Assembly: GCF_014643775.1 (NCBI RefSeq)
Contig: NZ_BMKC01000001.1
Span: forward strand, 1,426,001 to 1,490,000
Length of the DNA stretch: 64,000 nt
Direction: 5' to 3'
Source of the DNA: Arenimonas soli
GTDB taxonomy: Bacteria > Pseudomonadota > Gammaproteobacteria > Xanthomonadales > Xanthomonadaceae
The stretch's first letter is position 1; each line of letters opens with the position of its first letter. Shown in pieces: positions 12,089-23,140 of this stretch. The notes beneath the pieces were generated by a model. The model did no database searches. It was not told the origin of the DNA and saw nothing but the letters and a program-made list of their open reading frames with translations. The position numbers and the translations under genes were made by a program.

Positions 12089-12573
12089 CCGTAGTCACAG
12101 CCCGCCTTGCTCAGGCGACGCTCGATATTGGCCTCGCGCAGGCCCCCGGGCACGCGGCAGAAGTTCGGGCGGTTGTCGTGAGACTCGCAGCGCAGCAGGC
12201 GGGCCGGGGCCTGGCCATAGCCGTAGCCGCGGTCGTCGCGACCCCGGTAGCGCGGGTCGTAGCGGCCGTTGTACGGACGCTGCGCATAGGCGCGGCCGCC
12301 GACCTCGAAGCGCGCACGGCAACCGCGGGTCACCCAGACGCCGCCGCGGTCATAACCCCAGGTGCGGCCCAGCACGCAGTCGGCGCGTGATTCCTGGCGC
12401 ACGATGCGAACGCCGCCGCGGGTGTCCACCGGGCAGTAGCGGTCACGCTGCTTTATCGATTCACAGCGCAGCACCTGCGGACCATGGCGGTAGTCGTCGT
12501 AGCGGTCGCGCGCCTGGGCGGCGCCTGGCAGCGCCACCGCCGCCAGCAGCAGGGAAATCAGAAGTCGGGTCAT
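12016..12573 (-). CDS. Secreted DUF3011-type protein with two repeats
   Basis: A 185-residue exported protein with a signal peptide of about 21 residues (LPGAAQA). It contains two copies of a Cys-rich module, near residues 34-92 and 127-185. Each has LRCES at its start, then a second Cys, a third Cys in a W-G context and the ending GVWV-x-RGC-R-A-x-F; the four Cys per repeat suggest two disulfides. This matches the DUF3011 family of periplasmic or extracellular proteins of unknown function. An Arg/Tyr/Gly linker (about 93-126) joins the repeats. Its 3' end overlaps the convergent neighbouring gene by 73 bp. It stands alone, upstream of epmA's 3' end. Confidence 0.8.
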   Translation of the reverse strand: MTRLLISLLLAAVALPGAAQARDRYDDYRHGPQVLRCESIKQRDRYCPVDTRGGVRIVRQESRADCVLGRTWGYDRGGVWVTRGCRARFEVGGRAYAQRPYNGRYDPRYRGRDDRGYGYGQAPARLLRCESHDNRPNFCRVPGGLREANIERRLSKAGCDYGYSWGFRRDGVWVDRGCRADFVVF

Positions 12574-12683
12574 GGGCTTCCTCCGTCACGCCGGACCGGG
12601 CGCCGACGTGGCCCAATCTAGGTTCGCAGGACTGAATACCGGGTCAATCCGGGGTGATTCACCGAGCCGCGCTCAGAAAACGT

Positions 12684-13652
12684 TCATGCGCGCTCGAACG
12701 GGAACGCCAGCACGTCGGCGATCTTGTCGGTGCCCAGCAGGGCCATCAGCAGGCGATCAACGCCCAGCGCCACGCCGGCGCAGCCAGGCAGCCTGGGCAG
12801 CGCGGCGAGCAGGCGCTCGTCGATGGCGGGTTCGGCGGCGTTGCGGGCACGCCGGCGCGCGAGGTCGAGCTCGAAACGGGCGCGCTGTTCGTCCGGATCG
12901 GTCAGTTCGTGGTAGCCGTTGGCCAGCTCGAGCGGCCCCAGGTAGGCCTCGAAGCGTTCGGCGACCGCCGGCGTGCCGGGGCGTATGCGCGCCAGCGCGC
13001 ACTGGCTGACCGGATAGTCGTAGACCAGCAGGATGCGGCTGGCCGGGATCGAGGGCTGGATGAGATGGGTCATCAGCAGGTCCAGCCAGTCGTCGCGGGT
13101 CAGTCCGTCCGGATCGATGTCGTAGACGCCCAGCGGCGAACGCAGCTCTTCCTCGGGCGCGGACATGGGATCGAAGCCGAACTTGTCCAGGTACAGCTGG
13201 CGGAAGCTGGTGTCGCGCACCGTCGCCCGGCGGCCGGCCAGGGCCAGCGCGGCCTTGAGCAATTCGGCGGTTTCGTCCATCAGCCGGTGGTGGTCCCAGC
13301 CGACCCGGTACCACTCGAGCATGGTGAACTCGGGATTGTGGCGCGTGCCGGCTTCGCCGTTGCGGAACACGCGGCCCAGTTCGTAGCAATCGCCGATGCC
13401 GGCGGCCAGCAGGCGCTTGAGCGGGAATTCGGGCGAAGTGCGCAGCCAGCGGCTGCTGGCGCCCGCCGAACGCGGGCCGGTGAATTCGAGTCGGAAACTT
13501 TCGATGTTCGGGTCGGTGTTGCCGGCCATGGACAGCATCGGGGTCTCGACCTCGAGCACCTCGCGTTCGGCGAAAAAACGCCGGATCAGGGCATACAGGT
13601 CGGCCCGCAGGCGCAGGGCCCGGGCGTGGGCGGTGGGCTTGCTGTTTTTCAT
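12684..13652 (-). CDS. epmA: EF-P beta-lysyl transferase (EpmA/GenX/PoxA)
   Basis: A class II lysyl-tRNA-synthetase paralogue without the anticodon-binding domain. It activates (R)-beta-lysine with ATP and attaches it to a lysine of elongation factor P, helping ribosomes through polyproline stretches. The 322-residue length is typical. Class II motifs are visible: motif 2 (GRVFRNGEAGTRHNPEFTMLEWY, from about residue 93) and motif 3 (GVALGVDRLLMALLG near the C terminus). ELANGYHELTDP is the usual substrate-pocket segment. EpmB and EF-P are not in this window. It lies just after ligA on the same strand (45-bp gap). Confidence 0.95.
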   Translation of the reverse strand: MKNSKPTAHARALRLRADLYALIRRFFAEREVLEVETPMLSMAGNTDPNIESFRLEFTGPRSAGASSRWLRTSPEFPLKRLLAAGIGDCYELGRVFRNGEAGTRHNPEFTMLEWYRVGWDHHRLMDETAELLKAALALAGRRATVRDTSFRQLYLDKFGFDPMSAPEEELRSPLGVYDIDPDGLTRDDWLDLLMTHLIQPSIPASRILLVYDYPVSQCALARIRPGTPAVAERFEAYLGPLELANGYHELTDPDEQRARFELDLARRRARNAAEPAIDERLLAALPRLPGCAGVALGVDRLLMALLGTDKIADVLAFPFERA

Positions 13653-13697
13653 GCCGCTTACTTTACGCCGCGGCCGGGAGAGGGGACGTGATGCCGG

Positions 13698-16605
<2,908 letters not shown>

Positions 16606-16679
16606 GGTCCCTCCCTGTGTCCTTGTCCGTGGGCGGCAAGCGCCGCCCTGCGGAATGATGCACCAATTATCGGCGGCGG

Positions 16680-19600
16680 TCAGGCCGCGCCGACCAGGCG
16701 CGCGGCTTCGGCCAGGTCCACCGACACCAGCCGGCTGACGCCCGGCTCGCGCATGGTGACGCCCGAAAGCTGCTTCGCGGCCTCCATCGTCGCCTTGTTG
16801 TGGGTGACGAACAGGAACTGCACCTTTTCGCTCATCTCGGTGACCATGGACGAGAAGCGGCCGACGTTGGCCTCGTCCAGCGGCGCGTCCACCTCGTCGA
16901 GCAGGCAGAACGGCGCCGGGTTGAGCCGGAAGATCGCGAACACCAGCGCCACCGCGGTGAGCGCCTTCTCGCCGCCCGAAAGCAGCGAGATGTTCGATAC
17001 GCGCTTGCCCGGCGGGCGCGCCATGATCGAAACGCCGGTGTCGAGCAGGTCTTCGCCGGTGAGTTCGAGGTAGGCGTGGCCGCCGCCGAACAGGCGCGGA
17101 TAGAGTTCCTGCACGCCGGTATTGACCCGGTCGAAGGTTTCCTTGAAGCGGCCGCGGGTCTCGCGGTCGATCTTGCGGATGGCGTCCTCCAGGGTTTCCA
17201 GCGCCGACGTGAGGTCGGCGTCCTGGGCGTCGAGGTAGGTCTTGCGCTCGCTCTGTTCGCCGTATTCCTGGATGGCGGCCAGGTTGACCGGCTCGAGCCG
17301 GCGCATCTTGGCGTCGATGTCGGCCAGCGACTTGCGCCAGACCTCGACGTCGGCCTGTTCGGGAAGCGCGGCCACCACTTCGTCCAGCGACAGGCCGGCT
17401 TCGGCCACGGCTTCGGAAAGCTGGCTGGCGCGCAGCTGCAGGGCCTGGTGTTCGAGCTTCTTCTGCGAAATCGCCTCGCGCTGGGCCAGCGACTGCTGGT
17501 CGCGCTGCTGGCGCACCTGTTCGTACTTGCGCATCTCGGCTTCGATGCCGTCCAGGGCCGAGCGCGCGGCGCCCAGGGCCTTGTCGGCGACCACGCGCTG
17601 GTCCAGGGCGGCCTGGCGCTGGCCTTCGAGCGCGACGACCGGGGCGTCGCCTTCGGCGAGCTGGGCCTGCAGTTCGTTCAGGCGCACTTCGAGCTGGGCC
17701 TTCTGGCTGCCCATGCGCGCCAGCGACTGGCTGAGCGCGACCACGCGGGCGCGCTGGGATTCAAGCGTGAGCGCCAGCTGGTGCGCGGCCTCGCGGGCTT
17801 CGCGGGCACTGTTGCGGGCGCTGTCGCGCTGTTCGCCCAGGCTGCGGCGCTGGCTGTCGAGGGCCTGGCGTTCGGTTTCCAGGTCGCCCATCTTCGCCAC
17901 CGCCTGTTCCAGGCGCGCACGCGCTTCGCGGGCGTTGGCCTGGGATTCCTCCAGCGTGGTCGCCAGGCTGGCCAGCTCGGCGTCGATGCGGGCGACCCGG
18001 GCCTGGGCCGATTCCAGGCGGCCCTGCTGGCCCTGCAGCTGGCCGGCGAGTTCGGAGACGCCGCGGTGCGCCATGTACAGCGCGCGCTGGGCGTCCTCGC
18101 GGTGCTGTTCGGCTTCGAGCAGCTTGTCGCGCATGGCGGTCAGGCCGTCGTTGAGCGCCTGTTCCTTTTTCGCCAGCGCGTCGATGTCGGCGCGCAGGGT
18201 CTGGATCTCGCGTTCGCGCGCCAGTGCGCCCTGCTGGGCCTCGCCGCTGCGCAGCACGCGCAGCCAGCCCTGGCCCAGCCATTCGCCGCCGCGGGTGATC
18301 GCCGACGAGGCGCCGCCGAAATCAATGCCGGCCGCGTCGCCGGCGCTGTCGATGGCCAGCACGTCCGCCAGCAGGCGGCGCACGGCGTCGGGGCCCTGCA
18401 CTTTCGCGGCCAGCGAGCCGGCCGGTGCCTGGAAATCGCCGCTGCCGCCGGACACCAGGGCCACGCGGCCCTGGGACAGCCCGGTGATGGCGTCGAGAAA
18501 CTCGCGCGGCGCGTCCACGGTGACGGCTTCGAGCAGGCTGCCAAGCACGGTTTCGACGGCGGTTTCCCAGCCCGGTTCGACCTGCAGGGCTTCGCCCAGG
18601 CGCGCCTGGCCGTCCAGGCCCTGGGCCTTGAGCCAGTCGAGCGCGACGTTCTTTTCCTGGCCCAGGGCCGCGTGCTGCAGCGCCTCGAGCGAAGACAGGC
18701 GGCCGCGCGCGGCCTGCGCCTGCTTGCGCACGTCGGCCAGTTCGGACTGCTGCTGGCGCTGCTGGTCCTGCAGCCCGGCCAGGGCCGTCTTGCGCTGTTC
18801 GAGCTGTTCGCCCAGTCCATCGAGCCCGGCCTTTTGCTGGTCGTGGTCGGCGGTGAGCTGGGCCAGGCTGGTGGAAATGGCGCTGGTGTCCAGGCCACTG
18901 CGTTCGCCGGACAGGGTTTCGCGGCGGCGGCCGGCGTCCAGGGCCTGCTTTTCCAGGTATTCGATCTTGGTGCGTTCGACCTCGGCCCAGCGCGCGGCCT
19001 CGGACTGCGCCTTGGCGTAGGTGTCCCAGCGCTGCTGCCAGTCGTGCAGGGCCGCTTCGGCGGCCTTGAGCGCTTCCTGGCGCGCGCTGTCGTCGCTGCG
19101 CAGGGCTTCGAGCTTCGGCTCGGCGGCGGCGATAGCGTTGTGCAGTTCGGCCAGCTGGCGTTCGTCGCCGCTGATGTGTTCGCCGACCTGGGCAAAGGCA
19201 GCGTCGGCTTCGGTGCGGGCGGTTTCCAGGCGCTGGCGCAGTTCCTTCTGGTGCTGGATCTGCTGCTCGATGCGGGCCAGCTCGCCGCCGATCCGGTAGA
19301 CCTCGGCCTGGGCCTTGCCCAGGGCGTCGCTGGCCTCGCCCTGCTGGCTGCGGCAGGCCTCGATCTGGGCTTCGGCCTGGCGCTGGTCGGCCAGCAGCGC
19401 CTGCAGCTTGATCTCGTCCTGGGTCAGGGCTTCGTTGAGCGCCTTGAGGTCGCCGTCGAAGCGGCGGAATTCCAGCGCCTTGAGCTGGGCGTCCTTGTTC
19501 AGGCGTTCGGCCTGCAGGGCCTGGTACTGCTCGGCGGCGCGGGCCTGGCGCTTGAGGTGTTCGAGCTGCTTGTCGACTTCCTCGCGCAGGTCGCTGAGGC

Positions 19601-20177
19601 GGTCGAGGTTTTCCCGGGTGCCCTTGATGCGCGATTCGGTTTCCTTGCGGCGCTCCTTGTACTTGGAGATGCCGGCGGCTTCTTCCAGGTACACGCGCAG
19701 GTCTTCGGGCTTGGCCTCGATGATCTGGCTGATCATGCCCTGTTCGATGATCGAGTAGCTGCGCGGGCCCAGGCCGGTGCCCAGGAACAGGTCGGTGATG
19801 TCGCGGCGGCGGCAGCGCGCGCCGTTGAGGTAGTAGTTGGACTGGCCGTCGCGGCTGACCAGGCGCTTGACCGAGATTTCGGCATAACGCGCGAACTCGC
19901 CGCCGATGGTGCCTTCGGTGTTGTCGAAGATCAGCTCCACCTGCGCCTGGCTGACCGGCTTGCGCGAGGACGAGCCCGAGAAGATGACGTCGGTGAGCGA
20001 ATCACCGCGCAGACGGCTGGCCGAGCTTTCGCCCATGACCCAGCGCACCGCGTCGATGATGTTGGACTTGCCGCAACCATTGGGACCGACCACGCCGGTC
20101 ATGTTGGTCGGCAGGTGCATCACCGTGGGATCGACGAAAGACTTGAAGCCGGACAGCTTTATCGTGGAAAGGCGCAT
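16680..20177 (-). CDS. smc: Chromosome segregation ATPase Smc
   Basis: Core subunit of the Smc-ScpAB condensin, a coiled-coil ATPase that extrudes and organises DNA loops. The 1,165-residue length is typical. The N-terminal head has the Walker A GPNGCGKSN (31-39). Two long coiled-coil arms rich in Gln, Ala, Glu and Arg flank a hinge near 515-640. The C-terminal head carries the signature LLSGGEKALTAVAL and the Walker B FCLLDEVDAPLDEANV. Its partners scpA and scpB are in the same window near 26-27 kb, on the other strand. There is no competing MukBEF gene here. Downstream lie zipA and ligA. Confidence 0.99.
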   Translation of the reverse strand: MRLSTIKLSGFKSFVDPTVMHLPTNMTGVVGPNGCGKSNIIDAVRWVMGESSASRLRGDSLTDVIFSGSSSRKPVSQAQVELIFDNTEGTIGGEFARYAEISVKRLVSRDGQSNYYLNGARCRRRDITDLFLGTGLGPRSYSIIEQGMISQIIEAKPEDLRVYLEEAAGISKYKERRKETESRIKGTRENLDRLSDLREEVDKQLEHLKRQARAAEQYQALQAERLNKDAQLKALEFRRFDGDLKALNEALTQDEIKLQALLADQRQAEAQIEACRSQQGEASDALGKAQAEVYRIGGELARIEQQIQHQKELRQRLETARTEADAAFAQVGEHISGDERQLAELHNAIAAAEPKLEALRSDDSARQEALKAAEAALHDWQQRWDTYAKAQSEAARWAEVERTKIEYLEKQALDAGRRRETLSGERSGLDTSAISTSLAQLTADHDQQKAGLDGLGEQLEQRKTALAGLQDQQRQQQSELADVRKQAQAARGRLSSLEALQHAALGQEKNVALDWLKAQGLDGQARLGEALQVEPGWETAVETVLGSLLEAVTVDAPREFLDAITGLSQGRVALVSGGSGDFQAPAGSLAAKVQGPDAVRRLLADVLAIDSAGDAAGIDFGGASSAITRGGEWLGQGWLRVLRSGEAQQGALAREREIQTLRADIDALAKKEQALNDGLTAMRDKLLEAEQHREDAQRALYMAHRGVSELAGQLQGQQGRLESAQARVARIDAELASLATTLEESQANAREARARLEQAVAKMGDLETERQALDSQRRSLGEQRDSARNSAREAREAAHQLALTLESQRARVVALSQSLARMGSQKAQLEVRLNELQAQLAEGDAPVVALEGQRQAALDQRVVADKALGAARSALDGIEAEMRKYEQVRQQRDQQSLAQREAISQKKLEHQALQLRASQLSEAVAEAGLSLDEVVAALPEQADVEVWRKSLADIDAKMRRLEPVNLAAIQEYGEQSERKTYLDAQDADLTSALETLEDAIRKIDRETRGRFKETFDRVNTGVQELYPRLFGGGHAYLELTGEDLLDTGVSIMARPPGKRVSNISLLSGGEKALTAVALVFAIFRLNPAPFCLLDEVDAPLDEANVGRFSSMVTEMSEKVQFLFVTHNKATMEAAKQLSGVTMREPGVSRLVSVDLAEAARLVGAA

Positions 20178-20377
20178 TGATCGGGGTTCTCAGTCGACCG
20201 GGCGAACCGGCCGGCCGCGGGGCAGGCAAGCCGCCCCGCCGCAGGGTCCAGGGGAAGTCCACGAACCGGTCCGCCGCCCACGCCAAGATGTTGATTTCAT
20301 TGGCAGAGCGCGGTCCCCGGTGCGCGGCCGACGGGCAGTATAACAGCGGCCCGGCAGGGCCCGGCGATTGCCGCGAC

Positions 20378-20659
20378 TCAGACTTCGTCGGGCGTGCGGG
20401 CCTGGATGGACAGGGCGTGGATGTCGCTTTGCATCAGCGGCCCCAGGGCGGCGTAGACCTTGCGGTGCCGGGCCAGCGGGGCCAGGCCGGCGAAGGCGCG
20501 GCTGACGATGCTGACCTTGAAGTGGCCACGGCCGTCCCGGGCACCGGCGTGGCCGGCGTGGCGGTGGCTGTCGTCGACCACCTCCAGCGAGTCCGGGGCC
20601 AGCGCCGATTCGAGCATGGCGCGGATGGCGGCCGGGCGTTCTTCCCTCGGCAGGGTCAT
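20378..20659 (-). CDS. BolA family protein
   Basis: A small (93 residues) BolA-fold protein. These pair with monothiol glutaredoxins to handle [2Fe-2S] clusters, and in some species affect cell shape and transcription. Family features: [11 protein letters not shown] (29-39), GHFKVSIVS (45-53) and the helix-turn segment [10 protein letters not shown] (64-73). Its ATG overlaps the stop of the upstream YciI-like gene by 4 bp, so the two are co-translated. The 200 bp downstream, up to the smc start, hold no gene that I can see, only the likely smc promoter region. Confidence 0.88.
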   Translation of the reverse strand: MTLPREERPAAIRAMLESALAPDSLEVVDDSHRHAGHAGARDGRGHFKVSIVSRAFAGLAPLARHRKVYAALGPLMQSDIHALSIQARTPDEV

Positions 20660-20955
20660 GGCAGCACCAGCCGGAACGGCCAGACGTCGACCTGGCTGTA
20701 GACGCCCGCCTCCAGGTAGGGGTCGGCGTCGGCCCAGGCGCGGGCGGCGGCGAGGTCGGCGAACTCGGCCACCACCAGGCTGCCGGTGAAGCCGGCGGGC
20801 CCCGGGTCTTCGGCGTCGATGGCTGGCAGCGGGCCGGCCAGCTTGAGCCGGCCCTCGGCGGCCAGGGCCTGCAGCCTGGCCAGGTGGGCAGGCCGCGCCT
20901 GCTGCCGCGCGGCCAGGGCGTTGGCCCGGTCAGTGCCTTTGATGGCGTACCACAT
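20656..20955 (-). CDS. YciI-like protein
   Basis: A 99-residue ferredoxin-like alpha/beta-barrel protein of the YciI family. MWYAIKGTD at the start, the R-P-A-H-L segment (22-26) and [24 protein letters not shown] near the end are typical. The His and Asp in these segments form the presumed active site. The biochemical role of stand-alone YciI proteins is largely unknown. It is the first gene of a two-gene unit with the bolA-like gene (4-bp overlap) and is divergent from the GNAT-like gene. Confidence 0.88.
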   Translation of the reverse strand: MWYAIKGTDRANALAARQQARPAHLARLQALAAEGRLKLAGPLPAIDAEDPGPAGFTGSLVVAEFADLAAARAWADADPYLEAGVYSQVDVWPFRLVLP

Positions 20956-21072
20956 CGGACCCCCCGGTTCCGACCCTGTTGGCCGGCATTATGGCCGAAT
21001 TGCGTTGCGCGGCGCGAACCGCCGCCTTAGCAGCGACAATGGCCCCAGCCTTCCGACCGGACGCGGCCCATC

Positions 21073-21561
21073 GTGCTTGACGACTTCCTGCAACTGGACG
21101 AGATCCGCGACCCCACGCCGGTCGCCCCACTCTACCGCCGCACCTGGGGCGCGGAGCCGCCGGACTTCGAATTCCACGCCGTGGCCTGGCACCGGCGCGT
21201 CGACGGCAGCCGGCACCCGATTTCCTACCTGCACCTTTGGCTGCGCGAGGACACCTGCCTGCTGGGCGGCGCCTGCACCGACGGCCCGGCGATCGCCGCG
21301 ATGCCCGCCGACCAGCGCGAACGCCTGCGCGCCGCCGGCGGCGCGATGCTGCAGGTCACGCGTTTCGCGATCGCCCGCTACGGCGACCGCTGCGACGGCT
21401 TCTTCGGCCACTGCGGCGACAACCGGTCCTGGGCGGTGCTGGCGCGCGCCGGTTTCGAGCCCACCGCGTTTCCCAACCGCATCGTGCACTGGCACCGGCC
21501 GCTGCCGGAAACCCGCAAGCATGAGCTGGTGCAGCGCGTGCTTGGCTTCGGGACCTTCTGA
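21073..21561 (+). CDS. GNAT-like protein, function unknown
   Basis: A 162-residue protein starting at a GTG. Near the C terminus, DNRSWAVLARAGFEPTAFPN resembles the last part of a GNAT acetyltransferase domain, where an Asn-x-x-Ser/Ala helix precedes the ARAGF strand. The Ala/Arg-rich stretch before it (about 80-110) could hold the acetyl-CoA loop, but the usual Q/R-x-x-G-x-G/A loop is not clear. The protein is rich in Trp and His. Substrate unknown. It is convergent with the polysaccharide deacetylase gene, with 4 bp between the stops. Confidence 0.6.
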   Translation: MLDDFLQLDEIRDPTPVAPLYRRTWGAEPPDFEFHAVAWHRRVDGSRHPISYLHLWLREDTCLLGGACTDGPAIAAMPADQRERLRAAGGAMLQVTRFAIARYGDRCDGFFGHCGDNRSWAVLARAGFEPTAFPNRIVHWHRPLPETRKHELVQRVLGFGTF

Positions 21562-21565
21562 AAAC

Positions 21566-22390
21566 TCAGGCCAGCCCGGCCAGCAAATCCTCGAACTGCT
21601 CCGGCGACGACCAGTGCAGGCCGCAGACATAACGCGGCAGATGCCAGGGGTCGCTGCCCGCCCCTACCGCCCCGCCCTGCGTTCCGAAGGCCGCCTGCAG
21701 GCCCAGCGAGGCCCCGTGGCGCGGGAACCAGTCGCGCACCAGGAAGTCCGGCGCGTGGCCGTAGGGATAGGCGAACAGGGGGCAGGCACCGGGACCCAGG
21801 CGCGCCGCCAGGTAATCGGCGGCCTGGCGGATCTCGAAGTCGGCGCGCGGCTCGTCGTCAACGACATGGAAGTCGCCGCGCGGCATGCCGCCCGGACCGG
21901 GTTCGTGCATCACCGGATGGTTGTGGTCCCAGCTGTGGTTGCCGATGCCCACGCGGCCACCGGCCAGCTCCGGCGCCCACCAGTCTTCGCCCATCCAGTC
22001 CAGTCCGTGCAGGCAATCGCGGTCCATGCGTGCCCGCGCCTGGGCGCAGGCGATCACGAAACAGGTGAGGTGCCGGTCCGGCTGCCCGGGCTGCGCCTCG
22101 AGCAGGGTCAGCAGGGACGGCTGGAGACCCTGCCCCGGGTACTCGACATCGCGAACGTCCAGCACCGTGCCGTCGTCGCAGCTCAGCGCCAGGCAGCGCG
22201 CCAGGTCGCGCTCGGCCAGGCCCAGGCGCTGCTCGACCACCCACTGCAGCGGCACGATGCGCCAGCCCAGGCGCGTGGCGGTGGCCAGGTCGCTGGCGAA
22301 GGCGACGTGGTCGTTGCCGGCGTAACCGGGCCCGCCCACGGTGCTGGCGTGGTAGGTCAGCACGGGCACCCGCCAGTCGCGGCCGCTCAT
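21566..22390 (-). CDS. Polysaccharide deacetylase (NodB/CE4-like)
   Basis: Carbohydrate esterase 4 family enzymes remove acetyl groups from GlcNAc-containing glycans using a metal ion. The 274-residue protein begins VPVLTYHAS (8-16), has the Asp pair in ALSCDDGT and the metal-binding HSWDHNHP segment, and later FAYPYGHAPDFL, as in the family. There is no signal peptide, so it looks cytoplasmic. I chose the ATG at 22390 because the conserved domain begins there and it overlaps the stop of the upstream oxygenase gene by 4 bp; the frame is open further upstream without homology. The coupling suggests both enzymes work on the same glycan or lipid. Confidence 0.85.
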   Translation of the reverse strand: MSGRDWRVPVLTYHASTVGGPGYAGNDHVAFASDLATATRLGWRIVPLQWVVEQRLGLAERDLARCLALSCDDGTVLDVRDVEYPGQGLQPSLLTLLEAQPGQPDRHLTCFVIACAQARARMDRDCLHGLDWMGEDWWAPELAGGRVGIGNHSWDHNHPVMHEPGPGGMPRGDFHVVDDEPRADFEIRQAADYLAARLGPGACPLFAYPYGHAPDFLVRDWFPRHGASLGLQAAFGTQGGAVGAGSDPWHLPRYVCGLHWSSPEQFEDLLAGLA

Positions 22391-23130
22391 GGCAGGTGCA
22401 TGCCCTTGTAGCGGGTGTTGTGCGGCTCGCGCAGTTCGTCTTCCGGGCGCGTGGTCGTGTAGTAGTACATCGCGATCGAACGCCGCCAGACGCCTTCGGG
22501 CGTGGCTAGCGGCGCTGGGTGGCCATGGAAGGTGTCGCTGCGGGTGTTGAAGATGACCGCGCGGTTGAACAGCGGCGCGATCGATTTCTCCCGGCGCGCG
22601 GCGTCGGTGGACCACAGCTCGAGGTCGCCGCCCCAGGCGGGGTCCCAGGAGTCGTTCAGGTACAGCAGCAGGTTGATGCGCCGGTGCGCCTGCAGGCCCG
22701 GGTGCCAGTTGAAGTCGGCGTGCACGCCCAGGTGGCCGCCGCGGCCGACCAGGTGCACGCCGCCGCCGAGCAGCTGGGGATCGGGCAGCAGGTGGTCGAT
22801 GCCGGTCAGCGCCTCGAGGAAACGCAGCATCGGACCGGCGTTGAGTTCATGCAGGGCGCGGCAGACGGTTTCGGGCAACACGTCCTCGCGCGAACTCGCC
22901 AGCTTCATCTCGAAGCCCTCGGCGGCGTAGCGGTCCCAGGGAAGTCCGCTGTCGGCGGCCGGGATGGCGTCGGCCAGTGCGCGGGCAGCATCGGCCCGCA
23001 GGAAGTTTTCGACCACCCGGTGCGGGAACGGCTGCGCCGACCGGTAAGCCTGGCTTTCCGTTTCCGCCAGCGCCATCAGCCGCGGGGTGTCGAAGATGAA
23101 CTGCATGGTCGGATGATGGCTCGGGGGCAT
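22387..23130 (-). CDS. 2-oxoglutarate/Fe(II) oxygenase, prolyl-4-hydroxylase type
   Basis: A 247-residue non-haem iron dioxygenase of the double-stranded beta-helix fold. The iron triad is visible: His137 and Asp139 in GVHADFNWHPG, and the distal His202 in DTFHGHPAP, with an Arg at 216/217 to hold 2-oxoglutarate. RRINLLLYLNDSWDPAWGGDLELW (from 150) is characteristic of this subfamily, which hydroxylates proteins or small molecules. The substrate is unknown. Either the ATG at 23130 or the one at 23106 (MQFIFDTPRL) could be the start; neither has a good ribosome site. It follows the S9 peptidase gene by 10 bp and overlaps the deacetylase gene by 4 bp, giving a three-gene unit. Confidence 0.88.
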   Translation of the reverse strand: MPPSHHPTMQFIFDTPRLMALAETESQAYRSAQPFPHRVVENFLRADAARALADAIPAADSGLPWDRYAAEGFEMKLASSREDVLPETVCRALHELNAGPMLRFLEALTGIDHLLPDPQLLGGGVHLVGRGGHLGVHADFNWHPGLQAHRRINLLLYLNDSWDPAWGGDLELWSTDAARREKSIAPLFNRAVIFNTRSDTFHGHPAPLATPEGVWRRSIAMYYYTTTRPEDELREPHNTRYKGMHLP

Positions 23131-23140
23131 TCCGGAAATG

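Noticed and set aside
16800-20180. A 1,126-codon plus-strand frame opposite smc
   Set aside because: It mirrors smc exactly and gives a Leu/Phe/Gln/Gly-rich sequence without motifs; smc has Walker A, Walker B and the ABC signature.
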